Positions 6,917 through 6,949 of a DNA stretch of 6,949 bases are shown here, one piece after another. Location: positions 1-6,949 of the forward strand of contig JAKLLJ010000175.1 of NCBI GenBank assembly GCA_023150215.1. The letters are read 5' to 3'. Source of the DNA: Thauera sp. Lineage in GTDB: Bacteria > Pseudomonadota > Gammaproteobacteria > Burkholderiales > Rhodocyclaceae. The notes under the pieces were generated by a model. The model had not been told where the DNA came from and searched no databases. It saw only the letters and a program-made list of their open reading frames with translations. The translations under genes were made by a program, and so were the position numbers. Within the stretch, counting starts at the first letter, position 1. Every line of letters begins with the position of its first letter.

Positions 6917-6949
6917 ATGCCCAGCGTCTTCATTTCCTATCGTCGCGAT
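6917..6949 (+). CDS. TIR-domain protein, N-terminal fragment (continues past window)
   Basis: Eleven codons read MPSVFISYRRD up to the window edge. VFISYRRD is the characteristic first beta-strand and box-1 region of bacterial TIR domains, which normally begin within a few residues of the start. TIR domains are protein-interaction or NAD-cleaving modules, often effectors of antiphage systems; which applies here cannot be told. The ATG at 6917 is preferred because TIR proteins commonly start directly at this motif. An in-frame ATG at 6887, just after a TGA at 6884, would add ten Arg-rich residues. Neither start has a clear Shine-Dalgarno. The gene is divergent from the che operon and need not be related to it in function. 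Confidence 0.65.
   Translation, partial: MPSVFISYRRD

Overview
The window is high-GC bacterial DNA. Gene content and codon use (nearly all third positions G or C) suggest a proteobacterium, most likely a betaproteobacterium of the Rhodocyclales type (Azoarcus, Thauera, Zoogloea). That placement is an inference from general resemblance, not from a marker gene. Almost the whole window is one chemosensory operon read on the minus strand, so transcription runs from right to left.

In order of transcription the operon holds: a single-domain CheY receiver (6510-6145); a short, HAMP-less, two-TM chemoreceptor-like protein with a CheZ-like C-terminus, broken here by an apparent one-base frameshift (6142-4945); a single-domain STAS protein (4936-4619); a hybrid-architecture CheA kinase (4601-2352); and a large chemoreceptor with a 4-helix-bundle-type periplasmic domain and a tandem array of about seven HAMP units (2311 to the left edge, C-terminus cut off). 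Gaps between genes are 2, 8, 17 and 40 bases, which supports co-transcription and translational coupling. No cheW, cheR, cheB or cheD is inside the window; they may lie to the left, beyond the truncated receptor.

To the right, about 400 bases of mostly non-coding DNA (6511-6916) separate the operon from a divergent plus-strand gene. Only its first 11 codons are visible, and they read like the start of a TIR domain (MPSVFISYRRD).

A working model: the poly-HAMP receptor feeds CheA, and CheA phosphorylates CheY. The short receptor-like protein, encoded directly after CheY, carries the D-x-T-x-Q signature of the CheZ phosphatase and ends in a short hydrophobic tail like the CheY-binding tail of CheZ, so it may remove the phosphate from CheY at the membrane. 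CheA itself contains two 24-residue segments matching the pattern of the MshEN c-di-GMP-binding motif, which would tie this kinase to c-di-GMP if functional. The STAS protein adds a possible partner-switching output. The phosphatase, c-di-GMP and partner-switching ideas are inferences from short motifs.
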